Below, in pieces: positions 62,085 through 64,000 of a DNA stretch of 64,000 nucleotides. The position numbers were made by a program, and so were the translations under genes. The first letter of the stretch is position 1. The number at the start of each line of letters is the position of its first letter. Location: assembly GCF_016802725.1 (NCBI RefSeq), contig NC_052667.1, positions 15,980,346 to 16,044,345 of the forward strand, written 5' to 3'. The notes beneath the pieces were generated by a model that saw only the letters and a program-made list of their open reading frames with translations, had not been told where the DNA came from and ran no database searches. Source of the DNA: Solenopsis invicta. Taxonomy: Eukaryota; Arthropoda; Insecta; Hymenoptera; Formicidae.

Positions 62085-64000
62085 ATGGCGGAATTAGCAC
62101 TGTTAGTAAAGCAACGCGGTAGAGTAAAGGCGAAATTAACGAATTTCAGTAATTTTATTCAGCGCATTGACGAGTTGCCAGAAAATAAAGAAGAGCTACC
62201 GTTGCGAATAGAAAAGACCGAGGGCCTATTAACTGAATTTGAAGTAATTCAAGATAAAATCGAAGACGCGGACGCGGCGGAAACGCAACAAACAGATAGG
62301 CAGGAATTTGAAAACAGATATTACCAATTAATAACTGCTGCACGAAAACTACAAATTCGCGAGCGAGCTCCTCCATTGCAAACTTATCAAGATGTTCAAA
62401 TAAATGCACAACGCAACATTGGCAATGTTGGTAATGAACAATTCGTGTTCAGGCCGGCAGATAAGCTTCCGACTATCGAGCTGCCTAAATTTGACGATAA
62501 CTATGAGCAGTGGATTCCATTCCGCGATTTATTTCAATCACTGATCGCACCAAATGCGTCTATCCCTGCCGTTCAAAAACTGCATTATCTAAGATCCGCA
62601 TTGACAGGTGAGGCGGCAAAGGTGATAACCACCTTGGAGATTACCAATGACAATTATGAAGTAGCATGGACCTCCTTAAAGCAAAGATTTGAAAATAAAA
62701 GGTTAATTACACATCACCTCATTCAAACATTATTAGACATGCCACCTATCCCAAGGGAATCACATGCGGATCTTAGACAATTAGCAGATAACATATCACA
62801 AATTACGCAAAATTTAGCGAAATTCGGTCAACCAATAGAACACTTTGCCATATGGGTTATACATATCATGTTGCCCAAAATTGATAAAAATTCCCGTAGG
62901 GAATGGGAATTTACACTGTCGGACACCGACGAATTTCCCACCCTAGATAACTTCATAAACTTTCTCATCAATCGCAGTGCATGTTTAGAGGCAGTGTTCA
63001 GAGCAAGTCGAGGCACTCAGCCCCTCAGCGATAGTCGTAACAATAACAAAATAGCTCAAAGTCAAGGAAAAAATATCTCGCGTTCGTATGTCGCAGCTAG
63101 TAGTACCGCGTGTTCACTTTGCTCAAATGATCATAAGATCAACGAGTGTAGTTTGTTTCTCAGTATGGCCGTCGCCGATGGAAACACGGAAATAAGAAAA
63201 AAACGTTTATGCGTGAAATGCCTCAAGCATTATCATGGCAAGGGCTGCAAGGCTTCCAACTGCAAATTATGCAACGGATATCACAACACATTGTTACACA
63301 AGTCTAACGTCTCGGCAGCGGAAACGGATCAGGAAACAAAATCACAAGACGCGTCTCAAACTAAATTAGCTGAAGGGAATACCGTGAAAAAACAAGGCAC
63401 AACAGCCTTGGCAGCGGATTCGCCTGTACTTATTAATCATCTCGCAATGAAAGAACCTTCTCAAGTCCTACTCTCCACGGCTATCATACTTATTCATGAC
63501 TCGCAAGGAAACTTACATAAATGTCGAGCTCTTCTTGACAACGGATCGCACTCAAATTTTATCACGCGAAAATTAAATAACAAATTAAAGCTGCGATACA
63601 AGACTACAGATAAAAATATTAAAGGCATGAGCAACACGCCAATAAGTGCAACACATCAGACAAACGCAGTAATTCAATCGCGTACATCCAAATATCAAGC
63701 GAAAATTCCTTTAGTAATAGTCGACAGCATTACTGATCCATTACCTATATTTAAAATAAAAAAGGATAATCTCAACATTCCACATAATTTAGAGTTAGCA
63801 GATCCAAATTATAACGTTCCAGGCGACATAGACATATTATTAGGCGCATCCGTTTCTTGGAATATATTAAAGCTTAATCAAATCAAAATTTTTAGAAACG
63901 GGCCCACGCTTCATCAAACTCTATTAGGCTGGATAGTTTCAGGAGACATACCAGCCAATGATACACACCGACAACAACATAAAATTCATTGTGGCGTAGC
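62085..64000 (+). CDS. BEL/Pao gag-protease polyprotein, open to the window edge
   Basis: An open frame starts at ATG 62085-62087 and runs 638 codons without a stop to the last base. It begins MAELALLVKQRGRVKAKL. Residues about 1-120 are predicted to be helical and charged. About 125-300 is the capsid-like part (KLPTIELPKFDDNYEQW, LRSALTGEAAKVI), as in BEL/Pao Gag. Cysteine/histidine clusters at about 342-355 and 375-400 are zinc knuckles. A retropepsin-like domain follows with ALLDNGSHSNF at about 480-490, where the expected Asp-Ser/Thr-Gly is Asp-Asn-Gly. The window ends near LLGWIVSG, still upstream of the RT. The element may be intact. Confidence 0.88.
   Translation, partial: MAELALLVKQRGRVKAKLTNFSNFIQRIDELPENKEELPLRIEKTEGLLTEFEVIQDKIEDADAAETQQTDRQEFENRYYQLITAARKLQIRERAPPLQTYQDVQINAQRNIGNVGNEQFVFRPADKLPTIELPKFDDNYEQWIPFRDLFQSLIAPNASIPAVQKLHYLRSALTGEAAKVITTLEITNDNYEVAWTSLKQRFENKRLITHHLIQTLLDMPPIPRESHADLRQLADNISQITQNLAKFGQPIEHFAIWVIHIMLPKIDKNSRREWEFTLSDTDEFPTLDNFINFLINRSACLEAVFRASRGTQPLSDSRNNNKIAQSQGKNISRSYVAASSTACSLCSNDHKINECSLFLSMAVADGNTEIRKKRLCVKCLKHYHGKGCKASNCKLCNGYHNTLLHKSNVSAAETDQETKSQDASQTKLAEGNTVKKQGTTALAADSPVLINHLAMKEPSQVLLSTAIILIHDSQGNLHKCRALLDNGSHSNFITRKLNNKLKLRYKTTDKNIKGMSNTPISATHQTNAVIQSRTSKYQAKIPLVIVDSITDPLPIFKIKKDNLNIPHNLELADPNYNVPGDIDILLGASVSWNILKLNQIKIFRNGPTLHQTLLGWIVSGDIPANDTHRQQHKIHCGV

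Noticed and set aside
1..64000. tRNA, rRNA or snRNA genes
   Set aside because: None was recognised by eye on either strand. A tRNAscan or covariance search would be needed to exclude them.

Overview
The window looks like a transposon-dense stretch of a nuclear insect genome, most likely a hymenopteran such as an ant. This is inferred from the AT-rich unique DNA, long CA/GT microsatellites, many mariner subtypes, Penelope-like elements, and BEL/Pao, RTE and Jockey-type retrotransposons. No bacterial or organellar feature is visible. No tRNA or rRNA gene was recognised by eye. Almost all recognisable coding sequence belongs to mobile elements, and nearly all of it is broken.

Layout. 1-1229 is one copy of an unnamed repeat (family A). 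1571-2682 is a solo LTR with a 4-bp target duplication. 2810-5128 holds mariner scraps, a weak chemoreceptor-like ORF and a small foldback MITE. 5618-7945 holds a full-length DD41D mariner and an inverted, internally deleted derivative. 10172-13566 holds three non-autonomous repeats. 13690-15190 is a Penelope-like element (PLE) with inverted terminal copies and a hammerhead-like motif. A hAT pseudogene, minisatellite blocks, a nested DD41D mariner, a Jockey-like remnant and a deleted mariner follow up to 24662. 25731-31835 is a second, inverted copy of family A. It was split by an RTE retrotransposon (26018-30710, 11-bp target duplication), which was itself split by a mauritiana-type mariner (27684-28961, TA duplication). 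The uninterrupted copy A is the pre-insertion reference for the RTE.

32104-40860 holds a hAT MITE with a perfect 8-bp duplication, a Tc1 pseudogene, several short inverted-repeat elements and a foldback element whose arms are 16-bp tandem repeats. 40861-44890 is the quietest part. It has no recognised transposon, and at 42084-42156 (minus) there is a signal-peptide-like first exon with a consensus splice donor, the best hint of a host gene. 45507-50285 is a patchwork of a mariner, a 70-bp satellite, MITEs and inverted repeats. 50530-54379 holds two mariners around a second degenerate PLE.

55145-64000 is a nest of retrotransposons. A purine-rich LINE is interrupted at 58573 by what looks like the 5' end of a BEL/Pao element (248-bp LTR plus leader). 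That leader seems to be interrupted by a 5'-truncated Jockey/CR1-like LINE with an intact 668-codon RT ORF. The BEL/Pao gag-protease ORF then runs open from 62085 off the end of the window. The value of the window is structural: nested insertions, foldbacks, deletion derivatives and possible ribozyme remnants.
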